DNA of 64,000 nt from positions 62,001 to 126,000 of the forward strand of contig JAWKON010000011.1 of NCBI GenBank assembly GCA_041391125.1, given 5' to 3'. This document shows positions 53,633 through 64,000 of the stretch, piece by piece. The notes below the pieces were generated by a model, which did no database searches, had not been told where the DNA came from, and saw nothing but the letters and a program-made list of their open reading frames with translations. The position numbers were made by a program, and so were the translations under genes. Each line of letters opens with the position of its first letter. The stretch's first letter is position 1. Source of the DNA: JACKBC01 sp041391125 (GTDB lineage: Bacteria; Chloroflexota; Anaerolineae; Caldilineales; Caldilineaceae).

Positions 53633-54037
53633 TTAGGCCGCTTCGGTCAGTCGCGGCCGGAATTTATATCCATAAACGATTTGGCCTTCTTCGCTTTCTT
53701 CGCGCAGCTTGCGCGTGACCATTTCCACTTCCATGCCAATGGCCACGTCATCATTTTCCACATCGGTTAATTGGGCGGTCACCATGGGTCCCTCTTCCAA
53801 CTTGACCAGCGCCACCGTGTAGGGACTCTGCTCCTGAAAGCCCTGTGGCACATTGTACATGGTTGTATAGCTATATACTTCGCCACGGCCGCTTAATGTG
53901 TGGATGGGACCAGCCGGTTTTGCACAATGGGGGCAAACATCGCGCGGCGGGAAAATGTGCTGCGAGCAAGATGGACAAATTTCTCCGGCTAAGCTATAGC
54001 GTTGTCCTTTTGTGCGCCAAAGATTCGGAATTCCCAT
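53633..54037 (-). CDS. DUF35 zinc-ribbon/OB-fold protein, thiolase partner
   Basis: 134 residues. N-terminal zinc ribbon CPSCSQHIFPPRDVCPHC and OB-fold with GRGEVYSYTTMYNVPQGFQEQSPYTVALVKLEEGPMV. DUF35 proteins join a thiolase (and in archaea HMG-CoA synthase) to channel acyl-CoA. The thiolase gene lies upstream on the same strand, consistent with such a complex. Confidence 0.9.
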   Translation of the reverse strand: MGIPNLWRTKGQRYSLAGEICPSCSQHIFPPRDVCPHCAKPAGPIHTLSGRGEVYSYTTMYNVPQGFQEQSPYTVALVKLEEGPMVTAQLTDVENDDVAIGMEVEMVTRKLREESEEGQIVYGYKFRPRLTEAA

Positions 54038-54249
54038 ATCGTCGTCCTATCCTTTCTGAACTAATCTATGTTATAGAATTGCATCAATGTTCTGTGCAAA
54101 ATATTTGCATAATATGTGCAATCATTCGATTGTGCTTGATCTAATCAAACCCATCGGCAGATTACCATATTGCTGCTTCCAATCGCTCTCAACCCTATGC
54201 AAAAGCTGGTTTGAGAGGTTTTGACAGCTTTTTTCAGAGAAGGATGGGT

Positions 54250-54322
54250 TGCTATTCAGTTGCTTCCTTCGACGTCCCAAGCGGTGCTTGGGCGCTCAGG
54301 GAGCAACTGAATAATAGAAGGG
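54250..54322. repeat. Palindromic repeat family D, copy 4
   Basis: Outer arms GCTATTCAGTTGCT and AGCAACTGAATAG and an inner CCTTCGACGTCCCAAGCGG, between the thiolase and DUF35 genes. Confidence 0.7.
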
Positions 54323-54326
54323 ATAG

Positions 54327-55490
54327 TTACGTGCCTAGGATGTGTGTAATAATAGTCGCGCCGCTGCCGCCAATATTTTGGGCCATGCCAATGCGCGCGT
54401 TGCGCACCTGATTGGCGCCGGCGCTTTCCGTGAGCTGCTGCACCACCTCCACAATTTGATAAACTCCGGTGGCGCCCACGGGATGCCCGCGGCTTTTGAG
54501 CCCGCCCATGGTGCTGATGGGCAATTTGCCATGAATGCCAATCTGCTCCTCGTGCGCCATCCGCCAGCCCTCGCCCCGGCGCGCAAAGCCGGTGGCTTCC
54601 AAACTCAAAGCACTCATGATGGTAAAGGCGTCGTGCAATTCAAACAGGTCAATATCGGCGGGCGTTACGCCGGCCTGCTGATACGCTTTTTGGCTGCTCA
54701 GATAAGCTGCTTCCAAAAAGAGCGGGTCGCGACGGTCATGCACGGCCAGCGTATCGTTGGCGCTGGCGCTGGCCAATATTTGCACGGCGCCGCGGTGATG
54801 GCTGGTTGTGAATTCCTTGGCATAGTCGGTGGGCGCTAAAATGAGGGCGGCCGCGCCGTCGCAAATAGGGCTGCTGTCCATAATGTTGATGGGCGTGGCA
54901 ATCACCGGTGCTTTGATATAGGCGTCCAGATCAATGGCTTCTTGAAACATGGCGTTGGGGTTGTTGGCGCCGTTGCGATGAGCGTTGATGCTAAAGCCGG
55001 CAAAGGCATCAATGGGCACATCATATTCATACATATAGCGCTGCATAATCAGCGCATTGAGCCCCACAAAGCTCACGCCGTGCAGCGCCTCATATTCAGA
55101 ATCGGACGCCGTGGCCAATCCGGCCGTGGTGTCTTTGCCCACGGTGTCGGTCATCTTTTCCAGCCCGGCCACGATCACCAGATCATGCATGCCGCTGGCT
55201 ACGGCCATAGTGCCGATGCGCAGCGCCGCCGCCCCGCTGGCGCAGGCCGCCTCGATTTTGGCGGCTTCGATGCCGCGTAGCCCGCAAAAGTCGGCGACCA
55301 ATGTGGCCAGATGTTCCTGCTCCAAAAGGCTGCCGCTCAACATGTTGCCCAGAAACAGGGCATCGGCGGTTTCGATGCCGGCATCCTGCATGGCGGCGGA
55401 AACGGCGTCATACGCAATGTGGCGCGCCGAGCGGTCCCACAGTTCGCCCACGGCCGATTGCCCAATGCCAATAATGGAAACGCTTCGCAT
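54327..55490 (-). CDS. Thiolase, SCP-x type acetyl-CoA acetyltransferase
   Basis: 387 residues. Catalytic Cys in KIEAACASGAAALRIG (about 84), His in LFELHDAFTIM, and the C-terminal GGLKSRGHPVGATGVYQ with the second catalytic His and IGMAQNIGGSGAT. The class is typical of archaeal-type and SCP-x thiolases rather than FadA. With DUF35 it suggests an acetoacetyl-CoA or mevalonate-type complex, but no HMG-CoA synthase is in view. Confidence 0.92.
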   Translation of the reverse strand: MRSVSIIGIGQSAVGELWDRSARHIAYDAVSAAMQDAGIETADALFLGNMLSGSLLEQEHLATLVADFCGLRGIEAAKIEAACASGAAALRIGTMAVASGMHDLVIVAGLEKMTDTVGKDTTAGLATASDSEYEALHGVSFVGLNALIMQRYMYEYDVPIDAFAGFSINAHRNGANNPNAMFQEAIDLDAYIKAPVIATPINIMDSSPICDGAAALILAPTDYAKEFTTSHHRGAVQILASASANDTLAVHDRRDPLFLEAAYLSSQKAYQQAGVTPADIDLFELHDAFTIMSALSLEATGFARRGEGWRMAHEEQIGIHGKLPISTMGGLKSRGHPVGATGVYQIVEVVQQLTESAGANQVRNARIGMAQNIGGSGATIITHILGT

Positions 55491-55643
55491 ATATCCTCGT
55501 AAATTCTGCTTGCTATTTTATCAAAACGGCCCGCGATCCAAAGTTGTAAACACGGATGGGGGGAACACGGATGTTAGCCCAGATGTTAGAAATGTACCAT
55601 GTAGAGGCCGTCAAAGACTCTCAATCTGTGCCATAATCTATGG

Positions 55644-56786
55644 TTATACCAACAAATCTTTGTGCCGGGTCAGTGCATCCAGCAGGCGATTTACATCATC
55701 CATATTGTTGTAAAAGTGAGGCGAAATGCGCAGGTTGTTATCGCGGCTGGACACAATGATCTGTTCCGCCGCCAGCCGCTTCACCAGCAGATCCACCTTG
55801 TGCGAACGCAGCGCAATGAGGGCGCCGTGCCGATTGGGATCGACCGGCGTTACCAAATTGAAGCCGCGTCGCATGGCGCCTTCTTTGATGGCGCCGGTAA
55901 TCTGGCGTATATGTTGCTGAATGCGCGCCAACCCTATGGAACGAATCATGTTGATGCCGGCCTGGGCGGCATAGGTCACCGGCACCGGGGGCGAGCCGGT
56001 CTCAAAGCGCCGGGCCGTTGGCGAAGGCGTGTGCGCATTATTGTCCATGGCGAAGATGTTGGCCTGTGCAAACCAACCCGTGTAAGTAGGATCAAGGCTG
56101 GGCAACAGATCTTTGCGTACATATAAATAAGCCAATCCCGACGAAGCCAGCAAATATTTGAGTACACCACCCACCAGAAAATCGACCTTCAACTCTTGGA
56201 CATCAATGGGCATTGTGCCTAGGGCTTGATAACTGTCCAATAACACCTTGGCGCCCTTGGCGTGGGCCAATTCGATGATGGCCGGCACATCCAGCATGGC
56301 GCCGTTGCGATAACAAACATGGGTAATGGAGACTAAAAGCGTTCTTTCGTCAATGGCGTCGGCAAATTGTTCTGGCGATACTATGTGGCCCGCGGCGCCT
56401 GCGTGCACAACCCTGGCTCCGCGTTTTTCCTGCGCGTGCCAGATCTGGCCTACCGTGGGAAACTCAAAATCGCTCACCACCACCTTGTTGCGTTCACCCG
56501 AAAAGTCGAGCGCGCTGGCCAGTGCGCTGATCGATGCCGAGACTGACGTGGTCACCGCCACCTCCTCGGATTCGGCGTTGATCAGCCCGCAGAAGGCGTG
56601 GCGGGCCGCTTCCAGCCGGTCCACCCATTGCTCCCACGGCGAGCCAAATTCGATCCAATCTTGGAAAAGCTGTTCATAGGCCGCCCGCACATCGCTGGAG
56701 AGCGCGCCCTGCGAACAACTGTTGAGATAGACTTTGTTTTGAAAAATGGGGAATCGCTGGCGCAGTGATGATAGATCGCTTGGCAT
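55644..56786 (-). CDS. Class V aminotransferase (cysteine desulfurase/epimerase-like)
   Basis: 380 residues from ATG 56786. LRQRFPIFQNKVYLNSCSQGALS, TTSVSASISALASAL, VVVSDFEFPTVGQIWHAQEKRGARVV, VSITHVCYRNGAMLDV, the cofactor Asp in VLLDSYQALGTMPIDVQEL, and the Schiff-base Lys in LVGGVLKYLLASSGLAYLY. These are features of the isopenicillin N epimerase-like/CsdA-like branch. The usual active-site Cys of cysteine desulfurases is not evident, so the substrate is open. Confidence 0.85.
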   Translation of the reverse strand: MPSDLSSLRQRFPIFQNKVYLNSCSQGALSSDVRAAYEQLFQDWIEFGSPWEQWVDRLEAARHAFCGLINAESEEVAVTTSVSASISALASALDFSGERNKVVVSDFEFPTVGQIWHAQEKRGARVVHAGAAGHIVSPEQFADAIDERTLLVSITHVCYRNGAMLDVPAIIELAHAKGAKVLLDSYQALGTMPIDVQELKVDFLVGGVLKYLLASSGLAYLYVRKDLLPSLDPTYTGWFAQANIFAMDNNAHTPSPTARRFETGSPPVPVTYAAQAGINMIRSIGLARIQQHIRQITGAIKEGAMRRGFNLVTPVDPNRHGALIALRSHKVDLLVKRLAAEQIIVSSRDNNLRISPHFYNNMDDVNRLLDALTRHKDLLV

Positions 56787-56930
56787 ACGCTTTTGCTCGT
56801 TTCTATTGGTTTCAGCTCTGCATGAACAACACAGTGTAGCTCCATGCTCAAGAGCGATTTTAGTCTGTTGTGGCATGAACAAGTGTAAATCATCGCTGCA
56901 TAAACGCAATCGAGATTCACTTCCATCAAC

Positions 56931-56965
56931 AAAAAGCGGCGATTGGCACCAAAGCAATCGCCGCT
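56931..56965 (-). terminator. Terminator after leuS
   Basis: On the minus strand AGCGGCGATTG and CAATCGCCGCT pair around a 9-nt loop, followed by TTTTTG, 11 bases after the reconstructed leuS stop. Confidence 0.85.
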
Positions 56966-56975
56966 TCATTACACA

Positions 56976-59526
<2,551 letters not shown>

Positions 59527-59846
59527 ACGATGCTCCTCGCGCGCATTGTTTATGGGCATTCTTTGTTGGCGCATCGTAATGGGCGGTGACTGTTCTTCCG
59601 TCACCGCAGATGCGCGATCAACAAAGTCGCTGGTCAGAATTTGAATTTTAGAGAGAATTGTGTGTGGGTACGTTGGCCCGCTGGGTGCATTTACCTGATG
59701 TGAATGGCGAGAGGCGCCTGACACCAGGCAAATGGCGCGGGCTATGTAAGCGCGAGAAGACCGCCGACAGCGCGGGCCGCAGCGTGAGTGGTGGATATGT
59801 ATTGCGAGGTCGAAATAGAGTAATTTCTGTGTGACATATCGTTTAG
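59527..59846 (-). other. Long leuS leader with hairpins, no T-box motif seen
   Basis: About 310 bases between the predicted start of transcription and the ATG, with hairpins such as TGCCTGGTGTCAGGC and GCGGTGAC..GTCACCGC. The T-box sequence AGGGTGGNACCGCG is not present, so control by uncharged tRNA is unsupported. Confidence 0.4.
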
Positions 59847-59874
59847 ATTATATCACGGCGCGTCAAGAAGTCAA
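59847..59874 (-). promoter_or_regulatory. Sigma-70-type promoter for leuS
   Basis: Minus-strand TTGACT (59874-59869), 16-base spacer, TATAAT (59852-59847). It leaves a leader of about 310 nt before the leuS ATG. Confidence 0.65.
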
Positions 59875-59972
59875 TAGCTAAATAAAATTCATGCAAAGTG
59901 GCAAGGTTGTCAAGTGATAGAGATCTTTTTGTGCAACCTTGTCCTCCTGCAACTTTGCCACTTTGCCGTTCA

Positions 59973-60896
59973 TTACAGTTGGACAGGTGTCAGCCAGCCC
60001 CATTTGTCAGTCAATTCACCTTCGACAATGCCAAAGAATTTGGCCTGAATCTGCTGCGTGACGGGTCCACGTTCGCCCTTGCCCACGGGTAAACGATCCA
60101 CCGAGCGCACGGGGGTGATTTCGGCGGCTGTGCCCGTAAAAAAGATTTCATCGGCTAGGTAGAGCATTTCGCGCGGGATCACCTGTTCTTTAATGGTATA
60201 GCCCATGTCCTCGGCAATGGTAATTGCGCAGTTGCGTGTTATGCCGCCGAGCACGCTGTTGGAAAGAGGCGGCGTATAAATGGTGTTCTTGTGGATGACA
60301 AAGATGTTTTCGCCGCTGCCTTCGCTCACATAGCCATAAACATCCAGCGCGATACCTTCGCTGAAACCGTTGTCTTTGGCCTCCATGACCACGTTCTGGC
60401 TGTTTACATACTGTCCGCCAATTTTGGCCAATGCGCTGGTGGTATCGGGCGCCATACGTCGCCAACTGCTGACTTGCACATCAACACCTTTTTCCAGCGC
60501 CTCTTTGCCCAAATAGGCGCCCCAGGGAACTGATGCCACAATGGCTTCCACCGGGCAGCCGCGACCGTCCACACCCAGAGATTCATAGCCGCGAAAGACT
60601 AGCGGCCGCACGTATGCGCTGCGATGCTGATTGGCGCGCAGCACATCGGCTGTAGCCTGCATCCAGCCATCAATATCCAGTGGCGAAGGAATACGCGCTA
60701 CTTTGCAACTGAATAGCAGGCGCTCAAAATGTTCACGACCGCGAAAGATGGCTGGACCATCTGGCGTTTCATACGCGCGGATGCCTTCAAACACGCTACT
60801 GCCATAGTGAAGCGCGTGGGTGAAAACATGCACGGTTGCTTCAGCCCAAGGTATCACCTTCCCGTTCATCCAGATATATTCGGCCTGCATTGGCAT
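59973..60896 (-). CDS. ilvE: Branched-chain amino acid aminotransferase
   Basis: 307 residues. Class IV PLP fold: WMNGKVIPWAEATVHVFTHALHYGSSVFEGIRAYE, YVRPLVFRG, the Schiff-base Lys in SALAKIGGQYVNSQNVVMEAK (about 158), SEGSGENIFVI and ADEIFFTGTAAEITPV. It performs the last step of Leu, Ile and Val synthesis. GGGAG precedes the ATG. Next to leuS on the same strand, but with its own leader. Confidence 0.94.
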   Translation of the reverse strand: MPMQAEYIWMNGKVIPWAEATVHVFTHALHYGSSVFEGIRAYETPDGPAIFRGREHFERLLFSCKVARIPSPLDIDGWMQATADVLRANQHRSAYVRPLVFRGYESLGVDGRGCPVEAIVASVPWGAYLGKEALEKGVDVQVSSWRRMAPDTTSALAKIGGQYVNSQNVVMEAKDNGFSEGIALDVYGYVSEGSGENIFVIHKNTIYTPPLSNSVLGGITRNCAITIAEDMGYTIKEQVIPREMLYLADEIFFTGTAAEITPVRSVDRLPVGKGERGPVTQQIQAKFFGIVEGELTDKWGWLTPVQL

Positions 60897-60957
60897 AAGA
60901 GTTACTCCCTTTCATATCAGCACAAAGTTTAGATTTGGGGCATTTTGTAGAAACAAA

Positions 60958-61040
60958 GTAACTACTAAGCCGTTCCCTGAGCCTGTCGAAGGCTGCCATT
61001 CCCTTCGACAGGCTCAGGCCTCGAGTGGCTTGGTAGTTAC
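60958..61040. repeat. Palindromic repeat family D, copy 5
   Basis: CCTGAGCCTGTCGAAGG and CCTTCGACAGGCTCAGG as exact inverted arms, with outer GTAACTACTAAGC and GCTTGGTAGTTAC. The best preserved copy. Confidence 0.85.
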
Positions 61041-61111
61041 GAAATAAATTAGATTCGCCAATTATACATGCTCAAAGCTTCTTTGCCAGTTTTGCAGAGT
61101 TGCTGAAAAGA

Positions 61112-61142
61112 AAAACACCGGTGTCATTTGACGCCGGTGTTT
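61112..61142 (-). terminator. Terminator after the primary sigma factor gene
   Basis: On the minus strand AAACACCGGCGTCA and TGACACCGGTGTTT pair, followed by TTCTTTTC, 50 bases after the sigma gene stop. Confidence 0.75.
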
Positions 61143-61153
61143 CACGTGGAACA
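61138..61153. promoter_or_regulatory. parS-like centromere site
   Basis: TGTTTCACGTGGAACA matches 15 of 16 bases of the bacterial parS consensus TGTTTCACGTGAAACA, the ParB (Spo0J) binding site, and is nearly a perfect palindrome. It overlaps the sigma gene terminator arm. Confidence 0.75.
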
Positions 61154-61193
61154 TTTATGAAGCCAGTCCACCAATAGTGATAACTATCTTTTT

Positions 61194-62497
61194 TTACAGA
61201 TAATCACGCAGTTTGCGGCTGCGGCTGGGATGGCGCAAGCGGCTTAGAGCCTGAGCCTCAATCTGGCGAATGCGCTCACGCGTGACGCCGAATTTTTTGC
61301 CCACCTCTTCCAAGGTGTAGCAATAGCCATCGACTAGACCAAAACGAAGCTGCAAAATGCGCACCTCACGCGGCGTCAGGCTTTGGAAGATTTCATCGAT
61401 TACCTCACGCAGCACGTGCTGTCCCGCTGCCTCGCTGGGGCTATCAGCATCTTCATCTTCGATAAAGTCACCTAGATAGCTGTCCTCTTCCTCACCGACC
61501 GGCATCTCCAAGCTAAGCGGGCGCTGGCTGACGCGCATAATGTGTTCCACCTTGCGTGGCGAAACCCCCAGTTCATCGGCAATCTCTTCCGTGGTGGGGT
61601 CGCGTCCAAGTTCTTGCACCAATTGGCGGCTAGTGCGGGTCAAGCGATTGATCTGCTCGTACATGTGTACGGGAACGCGAATGGTGCGGCCTTGGTCGGC
61701 AATCGCGCGTAACGGCCTGACGAATCCACCAGGTGGCGTAGGTGCTGAACTTGAAGCCACGGCGAAAATCGAACTTCTTGACGGCGCGAATAAGACCGAT
61801 GTTGCCCTCCTGAATCAAATCCAGAAACGGCACGCCGCGGCCCACATATTTTTTGGCCACGCTTACCACCAAACGGCTGTTGGCTTTGATCAGATGTTCC
61901 TGCGCTGCTTGACCATCGCGCACATACCAGAGCAACTTTTCGCGCTCTTCCCAATCTGACAGACCTTGTGACAGCTTCTTGCGCATCACGCCCGCGCTCC
62001 ATGCGCTTAGCCAAGGCTACTTCTTCTTCTGCAGTCAGCAGCGGCACGCGCCCAATTTCTTTGAGATAGAGGCTGATGGAATCATCAATTTCAATCTGAC
62101 TTAGGTCGAAATCTTCTTCGTCGATACCATCAGCGGCGCTGTCTAAAGCGTCTTTGGTCGGCTCTTCTTCACGCGCCTGCCCCACCTCAATGCCCTGTTC
62201 AAAGAGCACAGCAAAAATATCCTCAAGCTGATCCATATTGTTCTCAGCATCAGGGATTACTTTGAGTACGTCATCATAGGTAACGTACCCTTGCATCTTG
62301 CCCAGATTCAGCAAGTGCTCGATAGCTTGTTCGGGGGTTAGCAAGACCTGCTCTTCCAATTCGTCCTCGCCATCGAGATCCGAATCTTCGGCATGGTTCA
62401 TATCTTGCAAAGTATTTTCTGCATCCTCAAAGAGTTCCTCGTCTTCTGACAGAAACCCCATGCCGAACGCAGTTCCAAAACCTCTTTGCTCAGCCAT
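61194..62497 (-). CDS. sigA: Primary sigma-70 factor (SigA/RpoD), two frameshifts
   Basis: About 433 residues when joined. Region 1.1 (LLNLGKMQGYVTYDDVLKVIPDAEN), region 1.2 (DDSISLYLKEIGRVPLLTAEEEVALAKRME), region 2 (LVVSVAKKYVGRGVPFLDLIQEGNIGLIRAVKKFDFRRGFKFSTYATWWIRQAVTR), region 3 (HMYEQINRLTRTSRQLVQELGRDPT) and region 4 (LTPREVRILQLRFGLVDG, GVTRERIRQIEAQALSRLRHP). The frame breaks near 61990 and at 61704-61710, the second in a CGCGCG tract (expected ACGCGCGCGATT). As this is the housekeeping sigma factor, errors are far likelier than loss. Confidence 0.93.
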
Positions 62498-62736
62498 ACT
62501 TTTCTCATCTCCCCATAATAATCTTTGTGATCCAAGAAGGCTTCGTCAACTTGCGGATTGGCAAAACAAAATACGTAGGTCAATTATACGCGCCAATCCG
62601 ATAAATGAATATGGACATATGACTTGGATAATATTAGGGTCCATCTTCATTAGCTACTGCTCGCTACTTCATCGCGCCTCTTTATGGATCAACTAAAATT
62701 GCACAGATTAACTCTAAATAAAGTATTCATTGATTC

Positions 62737-63678
62737 TTACTGCGGATTTTTAAAATCCCAAATTTTATTTTCACGCAAATAGCGTGTATGACAATTTTGA
62801 CAATGCAAGCACGAATCGCTTTCCTGCACCAGTGATTCTGTTTCGCATTGTAGACAACGAAAAAGCTGGGTGAGGTCTTTGGTAGAATGATTTTGGCTCT
62901 GCTTCTTCTGTTCTCCTTCCTGCGCCCTCTTTGGAACATGCCCCTTGACAAAAACGCTGGGCGCTAACGGGAAAAAGCCACCCGGCTTGACAAGCATCCG
63001 CTCAAATTGGACAAGTAATTCGGGACGAATGCGCTTCTTTATCAGCGGCACTCTAAAATGCGAAACAGCCAACTGTTCATCTTTGTGTAGTCCCACTTTT
63101 TGGAAACATTCATCCATCCAGTTGGGATGAAAATCAAAGTTGAGTTCAACGAATTCTACCGGTTCAAAACTGTTCGGTGACCATGTTTGGCGGCCCAAAT
63201 ACCAACGCAGCAGCGATTTTAGATTTCGTTTATTGGCATACTCTAAAATTGCGCTGCTTTCAGGGTGCAACACCCGTTTTATCTGCGTTAATGCTGCTTC
63301 CACATCCGCCAGATGATGCATCACGCGCACCATGATCAGCGTGTCGAGCACTTCATCAGCAAATGGCAATTGATAAATATTGCCGGCCACAAACAAAAAT
63401 CGCGGATCTGTACCCCATCTTTCTACCGCTTCTCGCAATAACGTGCGGCTATAATCAAAAAGGATAATTTGTTCGTATCCTAAATATAGATCGGCCAGCC
63501 TGCCAAATCCTGCGCCAATTTCGGCCACACGTGTGCCCTTTTTGGGCACTAACCGATCCAAAACCATTCGTTCAACTTGATCTTCGTAATCTCGACCCTT
63601 GCCTATCCAAAAATCAGTTTGGTAATGGCTGCCTTCGTAGTCGATAATTGGAATATCAGGCTTAGCTTGACTGTTCAA
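62737..63678 (-). CDS. SAM-dependent methyltransferase with C-terminal zinc ribbon
   Basis: About 314 residues if started at TTG 63678; an open frame continues to 63858 but that part lies inside repeat D6. Class I Rossmann motifs: RVAEIGAGFGRLADLYLG (SAM loop), ILFDYSRTLLREAV, FVAGNIYQLPFADEVLDTLIMVRVMHHL. The C-terminal 45 residues, LFRCLQCETESLVQ and CLHCQNCHTRYLRENKIWDF, are a four-Cys zinc ribbon like Trm112/RlmA-type domains. Substrate unknown. Start uncertain. Confidence 0.8.
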   Translation of the reverse strand: MNSQAKPDIPIIDYEGSHYQTDFWIGKGRDYEDQVERMVLDRLVPKKGTRVAEIGAGFGRLADLYLGYEQIILFDYSRTLLREAVERWGTDPRFLFVAGNIYQLPFADEVLDTLIMVRVMHHLADVEAALTQIKRVLHPESSAILEYANKRNLKSLLRWYLGRQTWSPNSFEPVEFVELNFDFHPNWMDECFQKVGLHKDEQLAVSHFRVPLIKKRIRPELLVQFERMLVKPGGFFPLAPSVFVKGHVPKRAQEGEQKKQSQNHSTKDLTQLFRCLQCETESLVQESDSCLHCQNCHTRYLRENKIWDFKNPQ

Positions 63679-63825
63679 CGTATCTTGTTCCGGTCTGGTT
63701 TCTGAGTGACTATTTGAATATCCAGTCAGTGACCAAGTGGCCCTGAAAGGTTGCTTCTTGGGACGCCCAAGAGGTTTAACTGCATAGCCACAATTCCAAC
63801 TTACGGAGTAAATTTCAGGCACTCG

Positions 63826-63880
63826 AGACCTGAGCTTGTCGAAGCCCGCCTCCGCCAAGCTCAGGCTACATCTGAATAGA
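63826..63880. repeat. Palindromic repeat family D, copy 6
   Basis: CCTGAGCTTGTCGAAGCCCG and CCAAGCTCAGGCTACA arms; it covers the spurious upstream start of the methyltransferase frame. Confidence 0.7.
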
Positions 63881-63962
63881 TACCTTACCTACAAGTAAAA
63901 ATTTGGCGGCGATTTTTTTTGACCGAATTATCTTAAATATATAACGGTTACTCGATGATCAT

Positions 63963-63978
63963 TGTTTCACATGAAACA
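63963..63978. promoter_or_regulatory. Second parS-like site
   Basis: TGTTTCACATGAAACA is a perfect 16-bp palindrome except that the central CG of the parS consensus is CA; 15 of 16 bases match TGTTTCACGTGAAACA. Confidence 0.6.
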
Positions 63979-64000
63979 TATCATGTAATTCAAAATATAT

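Noticed and set aside
59527..59846. T-box riboswitch upstream of leuS
   Set aside because: The conserved AGGGTGGNACCGCG element and antiterminator arrangement are absent; no terminator precedes the ATG.
63679..63858. Upstream extension of the methyltransferase to a TTG at 63858
   Set aside because: The first codons lie inside repeat D6 and encode repeat sequence, not the family's N-terminus; the real start is probably further in.

Overview
The window looks like a chromosomal stretch of a moderately GC-rich, aerobic or facultative bacterium, most probably a member of the Chloroflexota (Anaerolineae/Caldilineales-like). The reasons are a fused NuoCD subunit, a NuoI with a long Ala/Lys-rich tail, menaquinone synthesis (MenA), large secreted proteins carrying a short YLPL-type motif, and intergenic spaces packed with short palindromic repeats. 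This assignment is inference from gene content; no rRNA or tRNA gene is present.

Layout. 1-1.4 kb: 3' end of pheT. 1.7-11.2 kb: a large surface RHS/YD-repeat polymorphic toxin gene ending in a HINT (autoprotease-like) domain and a bacterial EndoU-type nuclease tip, followed by an immunity candidate. Downstream lie a second, promoterless HINT-EndoU tip with a different immunity candidate, and a scrap of RHS core. 11.2-16 kb: PIG-L-type deacetylase, metG, secreted and small membrane proteins. 16.3-20.8 kb: flavodoxin, nuoB, nuoCD, nuoI. 20.9-28.3 kb: housekeeping and repair genes (UPF0173 hydrolase, FAD oxidoreductase, Mrp, UvsE-like endonuclease, HAD phosphatase, rpe, ThuA-like). 28.9-33.2 kb: PKD-domain exported protein, YbaK, exported metallophosphoesterase. 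33.6-37.4 kb: menA, a degenerate nuclease fused to a UvrD-like tail, small membrane and zinc-ribbon proteins, and a degenerate LytM protein. 37.8-43.6 kb: a NarL-type two-component pair, an OmpR-type regulator and a lipoprotein HtrA protease. 43.6-51.9 kb (minus strand): hom, carA and an arginine cluster (argC, argB, argD, two GNATs, argA-like). 51.9-56.8 kb: PaiB-like, cupin, DUF35 zinc-ribbon plus thiolase, class V aminotransferase. 57-64 kb: leuS, ilvE, the primary sigma factor and a methyltransferase, with two parS-like sites.

Two features run through the whole window. First, many otherwise normal essential genes (pheT, leuS, sigA, rpe) carry one- or two-base frameshifts, often exactly in CGCG/GCGC tracts. 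This points to systematic sequencing or assembly error rather than decay, so gene boundaries of the broken genes are given as reconstructed spans. Second, at least five families of short palindromic repeats sit between genes, sometimes nested one inside another.
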